Assembly: GCF_014192225.1 (NCBI RefSeq)
Contig: NZ_JACHXS010000013.1
Location: 124,001-188,000, forward strand
Direction of reading: 5' to 3'
From: Pseudoduganella umbonata
GTDB taxonomy: Bacteria; Pseudomonadota; Gammaproteobacteria; Burkholderiales; Burkholderiaceae_D
Length of the DNA: 64,000 bases
Shown here piece after piece: positions 29,476-38,503 of the stretch; positions within the stretch are counted from its first letter, which is position 1, and every line of letters begins with the position of its first letter. Both the position numbers and the translations under genes were made by a program. The notes beneath the pieces are model-generated. The model made no database searches. It had not been told where the DNA came from and saw only the letters and a program-made list of their open reading frames with translations.

Positions 29476-30201
29476 TCAGGCCGCGATCCGTTTCGCGTCG
29501 CCTGCCTTGCGGCGCCGTGCCACCGCGCCAAGGACGAACAGGCCGGCAGCGGCCATGGCCGCGGTCGATGGTTCCGGTACCGGGCTCACATTCTGGAAGT
29601 CGTCGATGCTCAGGTCACCACCCCAGAAAAACTGCTCAGATCCAAATTCGGTCTCGGTAAAGTACTCGCCTCTGAACGTGGCCTGCGTGAGTGTAAAGCC
29701 CGTACCGAGGAATACCTGGTCCAGCACATCGCCGAAATATGTTGCATTGTCGAGAGAGTGCGCCGCGCCCCGGAAGTCCAGGCGAAAACTGTAGTTTCCC
29801 GAATTACTCAGACTGACAAACACACCGTCGGCACGGCTGTCGATATCGATTCTCGCGTCGTAGTAAAAGGGGCTGTGCTCCCAATAACCGAGGTTCCCCA
29901 GCTCGATGGCATATGTGCCTTGCACATGCATGCTATCGGCCCACCAGTAAGTGGGGTCGGGGGAATCGCCGTTGTGCCAGACCTGATTGCCCGGCCCCTG
30001 GAGATCGTAGGTGAATTTTCCCGGCAAGACCGAGCCGTTGGCATAGGTGGAATGACTGCCGAGGTTGACGGAGGAAACCGGTTGGCCGTCCTTTTTAAGG
30101 TTCTCGATCTCCGCCGAGAAAGTGACTTCCGTTGGTGCTGCAGCGGCATGAAGCGAAACGCCCAAGGCGAGCATGGCGATGGAATGGCGCAGGATATACA
30201 T
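29476..30201 (-). CDS. PEP-CTERM sorting domain protein
   Basis: A 241-residue secreted protein with an N-terminal signal (residues 1-22) and a C-terminal PEP-CTERM tail: VPEPS, a hydrophobic helix (AAMAAAGLFVLGAVA) and the basic end RRRK. Such proteins are processed by an exosortase and often belong to extracellular matrix. The middle part is rich in Ser, Gly and Tyr with aspartates and no recognised enzyme motif. An AT-rich stretch (30220-30255) before it may hold the promoter. No exosortase gene is in the window. Confidence 0.88.
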   Translation of the reverse strand: MYILRHSIAMLALGVSLHAAAAPTEVTFSAEIENLKKDGQPVSSVNLGSHSTYANGSVLPGKFTYDLQGPGNQVWHNGDSPDPTYWWADSMHVQGTYAIELGNLGYWEHSPFYYDARIDIDSRADGVFVSLSNSGNYSFRLDFRGAAHSLDNATYFGDVLDQVFLGTGFTLTQATFRGEYFTETEFGSEQFFWGGDLSIDDFQNVSPVPEPSTAAMAAAGLFVLGAVARRRKAGDAKRIAA

Positions 30202-30368
30202 GGGGCCCTCGAGTGATGATGGAATTCTTATATTATCAAAAAAATATCATGCATCGGGCCGATTCAAGAAGCTGGAATTACTTTCAAATCAGAAGCTTGT
30301 TGGCGTTCAGCCCTTTGCTGGCCGGCCATGAAGGCCAGCGGCAGAGATCATCGCGTGGCGCCGAAGCC

Positions 30369-31676
30369 TTACCTCGCCGGCAACGATCTGGACGGTATTG
30401 ACCGATCCTGGCGCCCCAGGTCGACGGCATGGTGCCAGGCTTGCATGGCCGCCAGACCGGCTACAGTCCGTGCCATCGCCGCGAATCCCGCATCGCCCGG
30501 ATGCAGATGGTCACCCGAGTCATATTCCGGCCGCAGCCGCGATGCATCGGCCGGGTCACGCAGCGCCGCGTCGAAATCGGCCACGGCGTCGAACTCGCCG
30601 CTACCCCGGATCCAGGCGTTGACTTCAAGTCGCACCGTTTCCTTGGCCAGTGTCCAGTACCCCGCGAACGGCGTGCCCGGCAGCGCATTGCCGAACGGCG
30701 GCAGCGTGCCGCCGATGACCTGGACGCCGCGTGCATGGGCGCGGGCGATCAGCGCGCGGTAGCCGTCGACCAGCCGCTCCGCCGTCATCGGCGGGTCCTG
30801 CGGCGCGAACGCGGTACCGGGCCAGCCGATATCGTTCGTTCCCAGCAGCACGACGACGGCCGCCACGCCGGGCTGGTCCAGCACGTCCGCGTCGAACCGT
30901 TCGATCGCCTTGACGCCCATTTTCGACGACAGCAGCCGCGCGCCGGAAATCCCGGCATTGGCGACTGCGATGCCTTGCGGTGCGAGCCGTTCGGCCAGCA
31001 TGTCCGGCCAGCGGCGGTGGCGGTCGGGCGTCGACCCGTTGCCGTCCGTGATCGAATCGCCCAGTGCAACGATGGTCCCGCCCTGGCCGTCGACGTGGAC
31101 CGCGGCAAGGAAGGCGCGGCCCTGCAAGTGCTGCGCAGCGTCCAGCCTTGCCGCCGCCGTGGCATTGCCGGGGGCGATGTAGCCGGTCTGCTGGGCGCCC
31201 CAGTGGAAGCTCGCCAGCCGTGCCGTGCCGGGGTACCACGCGGACACGGTCAGGCGTTCCAGTGCCGCCACCGGGAACCCGACAGGGTCGCTGGTGGCCG
31301 TGCCGCCGGGCGGTATCGTGACCTCCGTGCGGCTGGCGAACGTCAACGCCCGGTCGCTGGCGGTGTCGATGGCCGACGTGGCTCCAGGTTCGCCCGCCGT
31401 GCGGGCAATGCGTACGGCGCCGACCACAAGCGGCTCGCTGCCATAGCGGTTCGACAGCACCACGCGCACATTGCCGCCGCCGGTGGAAAGCCGCAGCACT
31501 TCGCGCACCGTGCTGCCGGCTACCGTGGCCGGTACATTGGTGGCGAGGGCAAAACCGGGTGACCAGGCCGGTTGCGGTGCCGCGTACCAGCTGGCCTGCC
31601 AGCCGGGCGACGCATGGGTGGGCATGGCCAGGACCGTGGACAGGACGGCCGCGCCGAGGGATCGGATGGTGAACAT
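30369..31676 (-). CDS. secreted SGNH/GDSL hydrolase
   Basis: A 435-residue esterase-type protein with signal peptide (MFTIRSLGAAVLSTVLAMPTHAS). The SGNH blocks are ordered: GDSITDG (nucleophile Ser), a glycine in NAGISGARL, GTNDIGW (Asn) and DHLHPGDAG (Asp/His). A beta-rich domain (about residues 25-180) precedes the catalytic part. ATG 31676 with AAGGAG is chosen over an in-frame ATG at 31715 because it begins the signal peptide. Substrate is unknown (esterase on carbohydrate or lipid). It is divergent from a LysR gene that may regulate it. Confidence 0.87.
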   Translation of the reverse strand: MFTIRSLGAAVLSTVLAMPTHASPGWQASWYAAPQPAWSPGFALATNVPATVAGSTVREVLRLSTGGGNVRVVLSNRYGSEPLVVGAVRIARTAGEPGATSAIDTASDRALTFASRTEVTIPPGGTATSDPVGFPVAALERLTVSAWYPGTARLASFHWGAQQTGYIAPGNATAAARLDAAQHLQGRAFLAAVHVDGQGGTIVALGDSITDGNGSTPDRHRRWPDMLAERLAPQGIAVANAGISGARLLSSKMGVKAIERFDADVLDQPGVAAVVVLLGTNDIGWPGTAFAPQDPPMTAERLVDGYRALIARAHARGVQVIGGTLPPFGNALPGTPFAGYWTLAKETVRLEVNAWIRGSGEFDAVADFDAALRDPADASRLRPEYDSGDHLHPGDAGFAAMARTVAGLAAMQAWHHAVDLGRQDRSIPSRSLPAR

Positions 31677-31754
31677 GGTGGCTCCTTGCGAATGGAAGGT
31701 GACATGGTCAGTCATTCCACCCTGGCGTGGTAGCCATGGAAATCGACTATAGTT

Positions 31755-31771
31755 CATTCCAAAATGGAATG
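31755..31771. promoter_or_regulatory. LysR-type operator palindrome in divergent intergenic region
   Basis: CATTCCAAAATGGAATG is a perfect 7-bp inverted repeat around three bases, 8 nt before the LysR gene start and in the shared upstream region of the hydrolase. It contains the T-N11-A layout of LysR sites. A further half-site (CATTCCA) occurs near 31714. Confidence 0.55.
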
Positions 31772-31779
31772 AGAACGTC

Positions 31780-32685
31780 ATGGATACGATTCGTTCGCTG
31801 CAGTACTTCGTGCGCGCCGTGGAGCTGGGCAGCCTGTCGGCCGTCGCCCGCGAGGAGGGCACCACGCAACCGACCGTCAGCAAGGTCATCGCGGCGCTGG
31901 AACGCGATGTCGGCGTCCGGCTGCTGGAGCGCTCGACCACCAGCCTGGCGCCGACCGTCGAAGGGCGGCGATTTCACGAGCGGGCGCGCGGCCTGCTGGC
32001 CGAATTCGATGCCGCCGTGACCGAGGCACGCGGCGGCGGCGCGGCGTTGCGCGGGCTGCTGCGCGTCAGTGCTCCGGTAGCGCTGGGGCAGTTCCGGCTG
32101 AACGCGCTCGTGCTGGAATTCATGGCGCTGCATCCCGGCATCGAGCTGGAACTGATCCTGAACGACCGGATGGTCGACCTGGTGGAAGAGGGCGTCGACG
32201 TCGCGGTCCGCCTGGGCGGCGAGCTGCCACAGGACATGGTGGCACGCAAGGTCGCGGTATCCGCACGGCTGCTGGTGGCCGCGCCGGCGTACCTGGCACG
32301 CCGTGGGCTCCCGCAAACCCCGGATCAGCTGGCGCAACACGATTACGTGCGCTTCGCCTGGCTGCCGGCCGGCGATGTCGTCACGCTGCATGACGGCAGC
32401 CGCAGCGTGGCGGTCACGGTGAAAAGCCGCTATCGCGTGAACCACGCGCTGGCGATCCGCGACAGCCTGGTGCAGGGCGCAGGCATCGGACTGTGCCCGC
32501 AATGGCTGGTCGGCGACCTGCTGGAAACCGGCACGCTGCTGCACGTGCTGCCGGGCTGGCGTGGCATGCCGCAGGAAGTGCATTTGCTGGCCGGCCGGCA
32601 CCGCAACGCGCGGGCGCGGGCGTTCATCGACTTCCTTGGCGCGCGCTTGCCGGCACTGCCCGGCTTCGGCAAAACCGCCGCCTGA
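31780..32685 (+). CDS. LysR family transcriptional regulator
   Basis: A 301-residue regulator. Residues 1-60 hold the winged helix (SLSAVAREEGTTQPTVSKVI is the recognition part), and about 90-290 the substrate-binding domain that senses an unknown inducer. Its closest layout is the CrgA/DsdC-like group of AaeR-type regulators, judged by motifs only. It is divergent from the SGNH hydrolase, and a palindrome lies between, so it probably controls that gene and itself. Confidence 0.85.
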   Translation: MDTIRSLQYFVRAVELGSLSAVAREEGTTQPTVSKVIAALERDVGVRLLERSTTSLAPTVEGRRFHERARGLLAEFDAAVTEARGGGAALRGLLRVSAPVALGQFRLNALVLEFMALHPGIELELILNDRMVDLVEEGVDVAVRLGGELPQDMVARKVAVSARLLVAAPAYLARRGLPQTPDQLAQHDYVRFAWLPAGDVVTLHDGSRSVAVTVKSRYRVNHALAIRDSLVQGAGIGLCPQWLVGDLLETGTLLHVLPGWRGMPQEVHLLAGRHRNARARAFIDFLGARLPALPGFGKTAA

Positions 32686-32944
32686 ACGGGCATGGCCAAG
32701 GTGGCAATGGAAACATTTCTGGCCGTTTAATGAATCGCTCGCTGCATGCAATTTACTCAGGGCGACGAGCGGCTGACTTACCCCCTCCTTTACTTTTTCC
32801 TGTAGGATACCGTCTTTCGTTCGCGCAAAACGCTTGGCGAAGATCAAGGCAGAGCTTGCGGTATATCAAGGCGCGGGCTGGTATTCATACTGGGCAGGAA
32901 CACACGCGGCATCCGTTCTCATGTCCATCTTTTTCGGAGACGGA

Positions 32945-34114
32945 ATGGGAGCAGCACGCCCATCTGTCCAGCGCACCGGCAAGCTGGTCGCGCTGGCTTG
33001 CATCATTGCGGTGGCCAGTGCCGCCGCCGCGGAAGCACTGCGCTGGTCCGGCAGTACGCAGCAGGTCGAGCAGCCCGCCATCGCGAGCACGGTCACCGTA
33101 CCGGCCCCCGTCACCATCAACCAAGTCAGCCATTCGATCATCCCGATGCCGGCCGGCGTGCCGTCCGCGCACGCGAGCGCGCTGGCGGCACTGCCCGGCG
33201 GCGACCTGCTGTCGTTCTGGTGGGCCGGCAGCCGCGAAAGCGGGCCGGATGTGAAGGTGTACGCATCGCGCTGGTCGAACGGCACCTGGAGCGGCAACTG
33301 GGTAGTGGCCAGCCGCGAATCGCTGGGGCGGGCGCTGGGCTTCGGCGTGCGCCGCATCGGCAACCCGGTGGCCTGGACGGCGCCCGACGGCACGGTGCAC
33401 CTGTACGTGGTGGCGACCGGCCTGGGCGGCTGGGCCGCTTCCCGCATCGTCCAGTTGCAATCGCATGACGATGGCGCCACCTTCGCGGTGCGCCGCGTGC
33501 TGCCGCTGTCGCCGCTGTTCAATACCAGCACGCTGGTGCGGACGTCGCCGGTGGCGCTGGCCGACGGCGGCTGGTGGCTGCCGGTCTATTTTGAAATCGG
33601 CAACAAGTACCCGATGCTGCTGGCGTTCGACGCCGGCGGCGAACCGCGCCGCATCGGCCGTATCGGCAGCGGCACCTCGTCGCTGCAGCCGGCCATCGTG
33701 CCGGTATCGGCCACCGAAGTACGGGCCTGGATGCGCGATGCCGGCGAAGGCCAGCGCGTGCAGCAGGCGCTGAGCCGGGATGGCGGCAACAGCTGGGAAG
33801 ACCTGGCGCCGTCGCAGGTGGCCAACCAGAGCACGTCGCTGGCCGCGCTGCGCCTGTCCAGCGGCAATTTCCTGATGCTGTACAACCACGTGGCGGCGGG
33901 CGGCTCCGACCGCAACGTGCTGTCGCTGGCGCTGTCGACCGACGCGCGCACGTGGCGTCCGCTGGCCGACATCGTCAGCGGCAAGCCGGGCGACGAGTTC
34001 TCCTACCCGACCATGCACCAGGTGGGCGACAAGCTCCATATCACCTATACGCACCAGCGCCAGGCGATTGCCCATCACCTGCTGCGCATCACCCCTGGAA
34101 AGGACCCGCTATGA
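32945..34114 (+). CDS. secreted sialidase-like (BNR/Asp-box) beta-propeller protein
   Basis: A 389-residue protein with an N-terminal hydrophobic segment (about residues 12-30: signal or anchor) and three Asp-box type repeats (SHDDGATF, SRDGGNSW, STDARTW) of the six-bladed sialidase fold. The RIP-like entrance motif of true sialidases is not evident (RRIGNP is nearest), so cleavage of sialic acid is unproven. ATG 32945 is selected because CGGAGACGGA precedes it. The stop overlaps the next gene (ATGA), making the first gene of a three-gene unit. Confidence 0.75.
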   Translation: MGAARPSVQRTGKLVALACIIAVASAAAAEALRWSGSTQQVEQPAIASTVTVPAPVTINQVSHSIIPMPAGVPSAHASALAALPGGDLLSFWWAGSRESGPDVKVYASRWSNGTWSGNWVVASRESLGRALGFGVRRIGNPVAWTAPDGTVHLYVVATGLGGWAASRIVQLQSHDDGATFAVRRVLPLSPLFNTSTLVRTSPVALADGGWWLPVYFEIGNKYPMLLAFDAGGEPRRIGRIGSGTSSLQPAIVPVSATEVRAWMRDAGEGQRVQQALSRDGGNSWEDLAPSQVANQSTSLAALRLSSGNFLMLYNHVAAGGSDRNVLSLALSTDARTWRPLADIVSGKPGDEFSYPTMHQVGDKLHITYTHQRQAIAHHLLRITPGKDPL

Positions 34115-34818
34115 CGCTGCCCGGTCTTGCGCTGCAGATCGCCTATGGACACGTGGCCTGGGCGCTGGTGCTGCTGGCATTGCTGCTGGCCTGCATGCCC
34201 GGCCTTGCGCGGCGTCATGGCCGTGCGCTTGCCGCCGGCTTCGTCGTGCTGTGCGCGCTGCCCGGCGCATGGTCGCCGTCCTGGTGGCTGACGCTGGCGT
34301 TCCAGTATCCGAGCGGCCTGCTGGTCGGGCTCAGCCTGATGTCGCTGGAGCGGCGCCGCCAGGGCGCCAAGCCGCGCCCCGTGCTGCCGCTGGCGATGGC
34401 CCTGCCGCTGGCGCTGGCCGGCGCGATCCTCTACCTGGACACCTTTGGCGTGCTGGCCCTGGGCCTGTACCATGGCGGCTTCGGCACCGTCGGCGCGCCG
34501 CTGCTGGGCTTCGCGGCGATCGCGGCGTGCGCATTCGCCATCTGGCGCGGCCATGCGCTGCAGCCGGCGCTGGCGCTGCTGACCGGCCTGCTGCTGTACG
34601 CGCTGTTGCGCCTGCCCACGGGGAACCTGTGGGATGCGCTGCTGGATCCGCTGCTGTGGATGTGGGCACTGGGCTCGGCGGTTGCTGCCGGCGTGCGCCA
34701 GGCCGCCGGCGCGCGCGCACCGGCCGTTCAGCCGCAGCCGGCGCCTGTGCCTGTTCCGGTGCTGGCGGCCGAGCCGGTGCCCGTGGCCGGGCAGCAATCG
34801 AACAACTTCAAACGGTAA
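34111..34818 (+). CDS. hypothetical integral membrane protein
   Basis: A 235-residue protein with about six membrane helices (near residues 10-30, 38-52, 60-78, 90-112, 120-160 and 165-200). A Pro/Ala/Val-rich tail (about 200-235) likely faces the cytoplasm or periplasm. I recognise no family. Its ATG overlaps the sialidase-like stop by 4 nt, with AAAGGA upstream, so it is translationally coupled and probably acts with its neighbours. Confidence 0.7.
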   Translation: MTLPGLALQIAYGHVAWALVLLALLLACMPGLARRHGRALAAGFVVLCALPGAWSPSWWLTLAFQYPSGLLVGLSLMSLERRRQGAKPRPVLPLAMALPLALAGAILYLDTFGVLALGLYHGGFGTVGAPLLGFAAIAACAFAIWRGHALQPALALLTGLLLYALLRLPTGNLWDALLDPLLWMWALGSAVAAGVRQAAGARAPAVQPQPAPVPVPVLAAEPVPVAGQQSNNFKR

Positions 34819-34829
34819 GGGAGTAATAC

Positions 34830-35663
34830 GTGGTTCAGAACAAGTGGTATGTCCACCCGGCGATCGTGGTGGCGGTGCTCATCAATGTTTTCGTGATGGG
34901 GCTTGCCATTGCATGGTCCGGCGACGGGGCAAAGCTGCAGCGCCTGCTGGTGGAGGACGGCATCGTCGAATGGATGCAGTTCCTGTGCTTCGCGGTGACT
35001 TCCGGCCTGCTGGCCTTTGCCACGGTCGAACACTGGCAGCGCGAGCGGCGCATCGACCTGCCGCTGCTGGTGCTGGCCGGCCTGGCCGGCATCGTGGCAC
35101 TGGCCGCGCTGGAAGAAATCAGCTGGTTCCAGCGCATCCTGAACGTCGCCACGCCGGACTACTTCGCGCAGAACAACCGCCAGGGCGAAACCAACCTGCA
35201 CAACCTGGCCATCGGCGAGAAGGGCAGCATCCACAAGACGATCCTGCTGAAGCTCATCGCCATTGCCGGCCTCACGCACAATATCGTGCTGCCGCTGCTG
35301 GCCCGCAAGCGCCCCGCGGTGCGCGACTTCGTCGAGCGTTTCGGCCTGTACCTGCCGCCGCTGTCCGCATCGGTGATCTACATCGTGCTGGTGGCGATTT
35401 CCCACCTCGTGATCGACCATCCGCGCAAGGGCGAACTGGGCGAGATGTTCGGCGCGGTCCACTACCTGGCCACCGTCTTCGCGGCCTACTTCATCGGCGT
35501 CGGCTACGGCAAGCGGCCGATTTTTGAAACGCCGGCCGACAGCCGCCGCGCGGGCACGCTGTTCGCGATGCTGCTGGTGTTCCTGCTGATGACGGGCTGG
35601 CTGCTGAGCGCCGGCGCCGGTGCCGAACCGTACCTGGCATTGCACCCGAACGGCAAGGAGTGA
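34830..35663 (+). CDS. hypothetical integral membrane protein with conserved EEISW motif
   Basis: A 277-residue protein with about seven membrane helices. Between helices three and four it has EEISWFQRI and a hydrophilic stretch ending ETNLHNLAIGE, both looking like conserved sites, with an HDNIVLP-like THNIVLP helix after. The start is GTG 34830 with GGGAG 6 nt before. The function is unknown. It follows the previous membrane gene by 11 nt and ends the three-gene unit. Confidence 0.72.
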   Translation: MVQNKWYVHPAIVVAVLINVFVMGLAIAWSGDGAKLQRLLVEDGIVEWMQFLCFAVTSGLLAFATVEHWQRERRIDLPLLVLAGLAGIVALAALEEISWFQRILNVATPDYFAQNNRQGETNLHNLAIGEKGSIHKTILLKLIAIAGLTHNIVLPLLARKRPAVRDFVERFGLYLPPLSASVIYIVLVAISHLVIDHPRKGELGEMFGAVHYLATVFAAYFIGVGYGKRPIFETPADSRRAGTLFAMLLVFLLMTGWLLSAGAGAEPYLALHPNGKE

Positions 35664-35682
35664 CCGGTCGGCGCGGCCGGGA

Positions 35683-36237
35683 CTAGCTTTTCTTCCGGTC
35701 GTGATGCCACAGCACGTCGCTGCCGCCGGCAAAGCGGTTCAGCACGCGGGCCAGCACGAACAGCAGGTCCGACAAGCGGTTGACGTACTGGCGCGGGTGG
35801 TCGTGGATGGTTTCCTCGCTGCCCAGTGTGACGATGCTGCGCTCGGCGCGCCGGCACACCGTGCGGCACACATGCGCCAGCGCCGCGGCGCGCGAGCCGG
35901 CCGGCAGGATGAATTCCGTCAGTGCCGGCAAGGTGCCGTTGTATTTCTCCAGCAGCGCATCGAGCCGTTCCACGTGCTCTTCCTTGATCAGCTGGTAGCC
36001 GGGAATGCACAGTTCGCCGCCCAGGTCGAACAGGTCGTGCTGGATCGATACCAGTTCCTCGCGCAGGTCTTCCGGCAGCGCTTCGCACAGCAGCACGCCC
36101 AGGTTCGAATTCAGTTCGTCGACGTCGCCCATGGCGTGCACGCGCACGCTGTCCTTGCGGGTGCGGCTGCCATCGCCCAGGCCGGTGGTGCCATTGTCGC
36201 CCGTGCGGGTCGCGATCTTCGATAGCCGGTTGCCCAT
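35683..36237 (-). CDS. cob(I)yrinic acid a,c-diamide / cob(I)alamin adenosyltransferase (PduO type)
   Basis: A 184-residue PduO/MMAB family enzyme. The ATP-binding segment near the N-terminus (TRTGDNGTTGLGDGSR) and helical stretches with SVQHDL-like SIQHDLFDLGGELC and RRAERS are intact. It transfers the adenosyl group of ATP to cob(I)alamin or its precursor, giving the AdoB12 cofactor. ATG 36237 is backed by GGAGACGAG. No other cobalamin genes are nearby. Its 3' end faces the membrane-protein operon. Confidence 0.9.
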   Translation of the reverse strand: MGNRLSKIATRTGDNGTTGLGDGSRTRKDSVRVHAMGDVDELNSNLGVLLCEALPEDLREELVSIQHDLFDLGGELCIPGYQLIKEEHVERLDALLEKYNGTLPALTEFILPAGSRAAALAHVCRTVCRRAERSIVTLGSEETIHDHPRQYVNRLSDLLFVLARVLNRFAGGSDVLWHHDRKKS

Positions 36238-36302
36238 GCTCGTCTCCGTAGGTTGAAAGGTGCGAGCATACGCCAGAATCCTGCCATCGCGAAACTTGCA
36301 CA

Positions 36303-36366
36303 AAAACCGGTGACAGACACCGGTTTTCCTGGAACATTTCTAGAAAACCGGTGACAGACACCGGTT
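36303..36366. repeat. tandem pair of palindromic repeats (dispersed family)
   Basis: AAAACCGGTG..CACCGGTTTT (36303-36327) and AACCGGTG..CACCGGTT (36346-36366), each with the central ACAGA, are 41 nt apart and in the same orientation. Each is followed by GGAACATTTC or GAAACATTTCC. They occupy the gap between the divergent adenosyltransferase and GlcD-like genes. Confidence 0.85.
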
Positions 36367-36411
36367 ATTTCGAAACATTTCCTCCGAGCGCAGTCTGCCA
36401 GCCGTTTGGCC

Positions 36412-36417
36412 TACAAT
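36412..36417 (+). promoter_or_regulatory. -10 box immediately before the GlcD-like gene
   Basis: TACAAT ends exactly 6 nt before ATG 36424, the same spacing as at uvrD. Initiation 7 nt downstream would begin at the A of the start codon. No -35 box of quality is seen. Confidence 0.38.
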
Positions 36418-36423
36418 CGGCCC

Positions 36424-37926
36424 ATGACCACGCCACTCACGCCACTCGCCAGTGCAGCGCCGTTCACCGAAAGCCGCCAGCGCGACGTCGCACGCGCCCT
36501 GGGCGCCGTGTTGCCGCCCGGCTGCGTGCTGTCCCGCCTGGAAGATACCCGCCCGTACGAATGCGACGGCCTGTCCGCGTTCCGCCAGCCGCCGATGATC
36601 GTCGCGCTGCCGCAGGACGAGGCGCAGGTGCTGGCGGTGCTCGACGTGTGCCGCCGCATGAACGTGCCGATCGTGCCGCGCGGTGCCGGCACGGGTCTGT
36701 CCGGCGGGGCGATGCCGATCGCCGACGGCGTGGTGCTGTCCACCGCCAGGCTGAACCGCATCGTGCGGGTCGATGCCGAAGCGCGCACGGCCGTCGTGCA
36801 GCCGGGCGTGCGCAACCTCGCCATTTCGGAGGCCGCCGCGCCGTTCGGCCTGTACTACGCACCCGATCCGTCGTCGCAGATCGCCTGCACCATCGGCGGC
36901 AACGTGGCGGAAAATTCCGGCGGCGTGCACTGCCTGAAATATGGCCTCACCGTGCACAACGTGCTGCGCGTGCGCGTGGCCACCATCGACGGGCACATCG
37001 TCGAACTGGGCAGCGAAGCGCCCGACGCGCCGGGGCTCGACCTGCTGGCCGTGTTCATCGGTTCCGAAGGCATGCTGGGCATCGTGACCGAAGTCACGGT
37101 CAGGCTGGTGCCGAAGCCGGCGGTGCAGCGCGTGATCATGGCCTCGTTCGCCGACATCGTCGCCGGCGCCAACGCGGTGGCGCGCGTGATCGCGGCCGGC
37201 ATCATTCCGGCCGGCCTGGAAATGATGGACCAGACCTCGTCGCGGATGGTCGAACCGTTCGTCCGCGCCGGCTACGATCTCGATGCGGCCGCGATCCTGC
37301 TGTGCGAGGCGGACGGCACGCCCGAAGAAGTGGAAGACGAGATCGCGCGCATGGCGGCCGTGCTGCAGGAAGCCGGCGCGACCGCGATCGCGGTGTCGGC
37401 CACCGAGGCCGAGCGGCTCCGGTTCTGGTCGGGCCGCAAGAACGCGTTTCCGGCCGCCGGCCGCATCTCGCCCGATTACTACTGCATGGATGGCACGATC
37501 CCGCGCAGGCACCTGGCGCAGGTGTTGTCCGGCATCGCACAGATGGAAGTGAAGTATGGCCTGCGCTGCGCCAACGTGTTCCATGCCGGCGACGGCAACC
37601 TGCATCCGCTGATCCTGTTCGACGCCAATGTGCCGGACGAACTGGCGCGCGCCGAGGCATTCGGCGCCGACATCCTGGCGCTGTGCGTGGCCGTCGGCGG
37701 CACGATCACCGGCGAGCATGGCGTGGGGATCGAGAAGATCGATTCGATGTGCGTACAGTTCGGTCCAGGCGAGTTGAACGCCTTCTTCGGCGTCAAGCGC
37801 GCGTTCGACCCACCGTCGCTGCTGAACCCGAACAAGGCCATCCCCACGCTGCAGCGCTGCGCCGAGTTCGGGCGCATGCGCGTGACGGGCGGCGTGTTGC
37901 CGCATGCCGACCTGCCCCGGTTCTAG
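36424..37926 (+). CDS. glcD: FAD-linked oxidase, glycolate/lactate dehydrogenase GlcD family
   Basis: A 500-residue flavoprotein with a PCMH-type FAD domain (about residues 40-230: PRGAGTGLSGGAMP and GGNVAENSGG are FAD-binding) and a C-terminal cap with NVFHAGDGNLHP and GEHGVGIEK, as in GlcD and D-lactate dehydrogenase. It oxidises a 2-hydroxy acid. glcE and glcF, the usual partners, are not adjacent, so the substrate and whether the complex is complete are open. ATG 36424 is used; no Shine-Dalgarno is present. Confidence 0.88.
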   Translation: MTTPLTPLASAAPFTESRQRDVARALGAVLPPGCVLSRLEDTRPYECDGLSAFRQPPMIVALPQDEAQVLAVLDVCRRMNVPIVPRGAGTGLSGGAMPIADGVVLSTARLNRIVRVDAEARTAVVQPGVRNLAISEAAAPFGLYYAPDPSSQIACTIGGNVAENSGGVHCLKYGLTVHNVLRVRVATIDGHIVELGSEAPDAPGLDLLAVFIGSEGMLGIVTEVTVRLVPKPAVQRVIMASFADIVAGANAVARVIAAGIIPAGLEMMDQTSSRMVEPFVRAGYDLDAAAILLCEADGTPEEVEDEIARMAAVLQEAGATAIAVSATEAERLRFWSGRKNAFPAAGRISPDYYCMDGTIPRRHLAQVLSGIAQMEVKYGLRCANVFHAGDGNLHPLILFDANVPDELARAEAFGADILALCVAVGGTITGEHGVGIEKIDSMCVQFGPGELNAFFGVKRAFDPPSLLNPNKAIPTLQRCAEFGRMRVTGGVLPHADLPRF

Positions 37927-37930
37927 GAGT

Positions 37931-38410
37931 CTAAAGCAGCGCCTCGATATCGGCGGCGATGTCTTCCGGCTTGGTGGCCGGCGCATAGCGTTTCGCCACG
38001 CTGCCGTCCCGGCGCACCAGGAACTTCGTGAAATTCCATTTGATGCCTTCGGTGCCCAGCACGCCGGGCGCCGTCTTCTTCAGGTGCTGGAACAGCGGGT
38101 GGGCGCCGGCGCCGTTGACGTCGATCTTGGCGAACAGCGGGAACGTGACGCCATAGTTCTTTTCGCAGAAGGCGCCGATCTCCTCGTGCGTGCCTTTTTC
38201 CTGTGCGCCGAACTGGTTGCACGGGAAGCCCAGCACTGCGAAGCCCCGCTCGCGGAACCGTTCATGCAGCTTTTCCAGGCCGGCGTACTGTGGCGTGAAG
38301 CCGCAGGCGCTGGCGGTGTTCACGATCAGCAGGACCTTGTCCTGGTACTGGGCCAGGTCGACGGGTTGCCCGGCCAGCCCGACAGCGGAAAAATCAAAGA
38401 CGGTGCTCAT
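37931..38410 (-). CDS. glutathione peroxidase
   Basis: A 159-residue thiol peroxidase in which the selenocysteine position is cysteine (C36 in NTASACGFTPQY). Catalytic Gln (NQFGAQE) and Trp (KWNFTKF) are present. It reduces peroxides with glutathione or thioredoxin. GAGGAGACCAC precedes ATG 38410. Its 3' end meets that of the GlcD-like gene, with only 4 nt between. Confidence 0.93.
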   Translation of the reverse strand: MSTVFDFSAVGLAGQPVDLAQYQDKVLLIVNTASACGFTPQYAGLEKLHERFRERGFAVLGFPCNQFGAQEKGTHEEIGAFCEKNYGVTFPLFAKIDVNGAGAHPLFQHLKKTAPGVLGTEGIKWNFTKFLVRRDGSVAKRYAPATKPEDIAADIEALL

Positions 38411-38503
38411 GTGGTCTCCTCGGCCCGGTTCGGCGCGGATCGGTGCAAATGGACACACATCGCGCAGTCCAGCTCGGTTCGGTTCGGTTCAGCGCAGTTC
38501 AGC

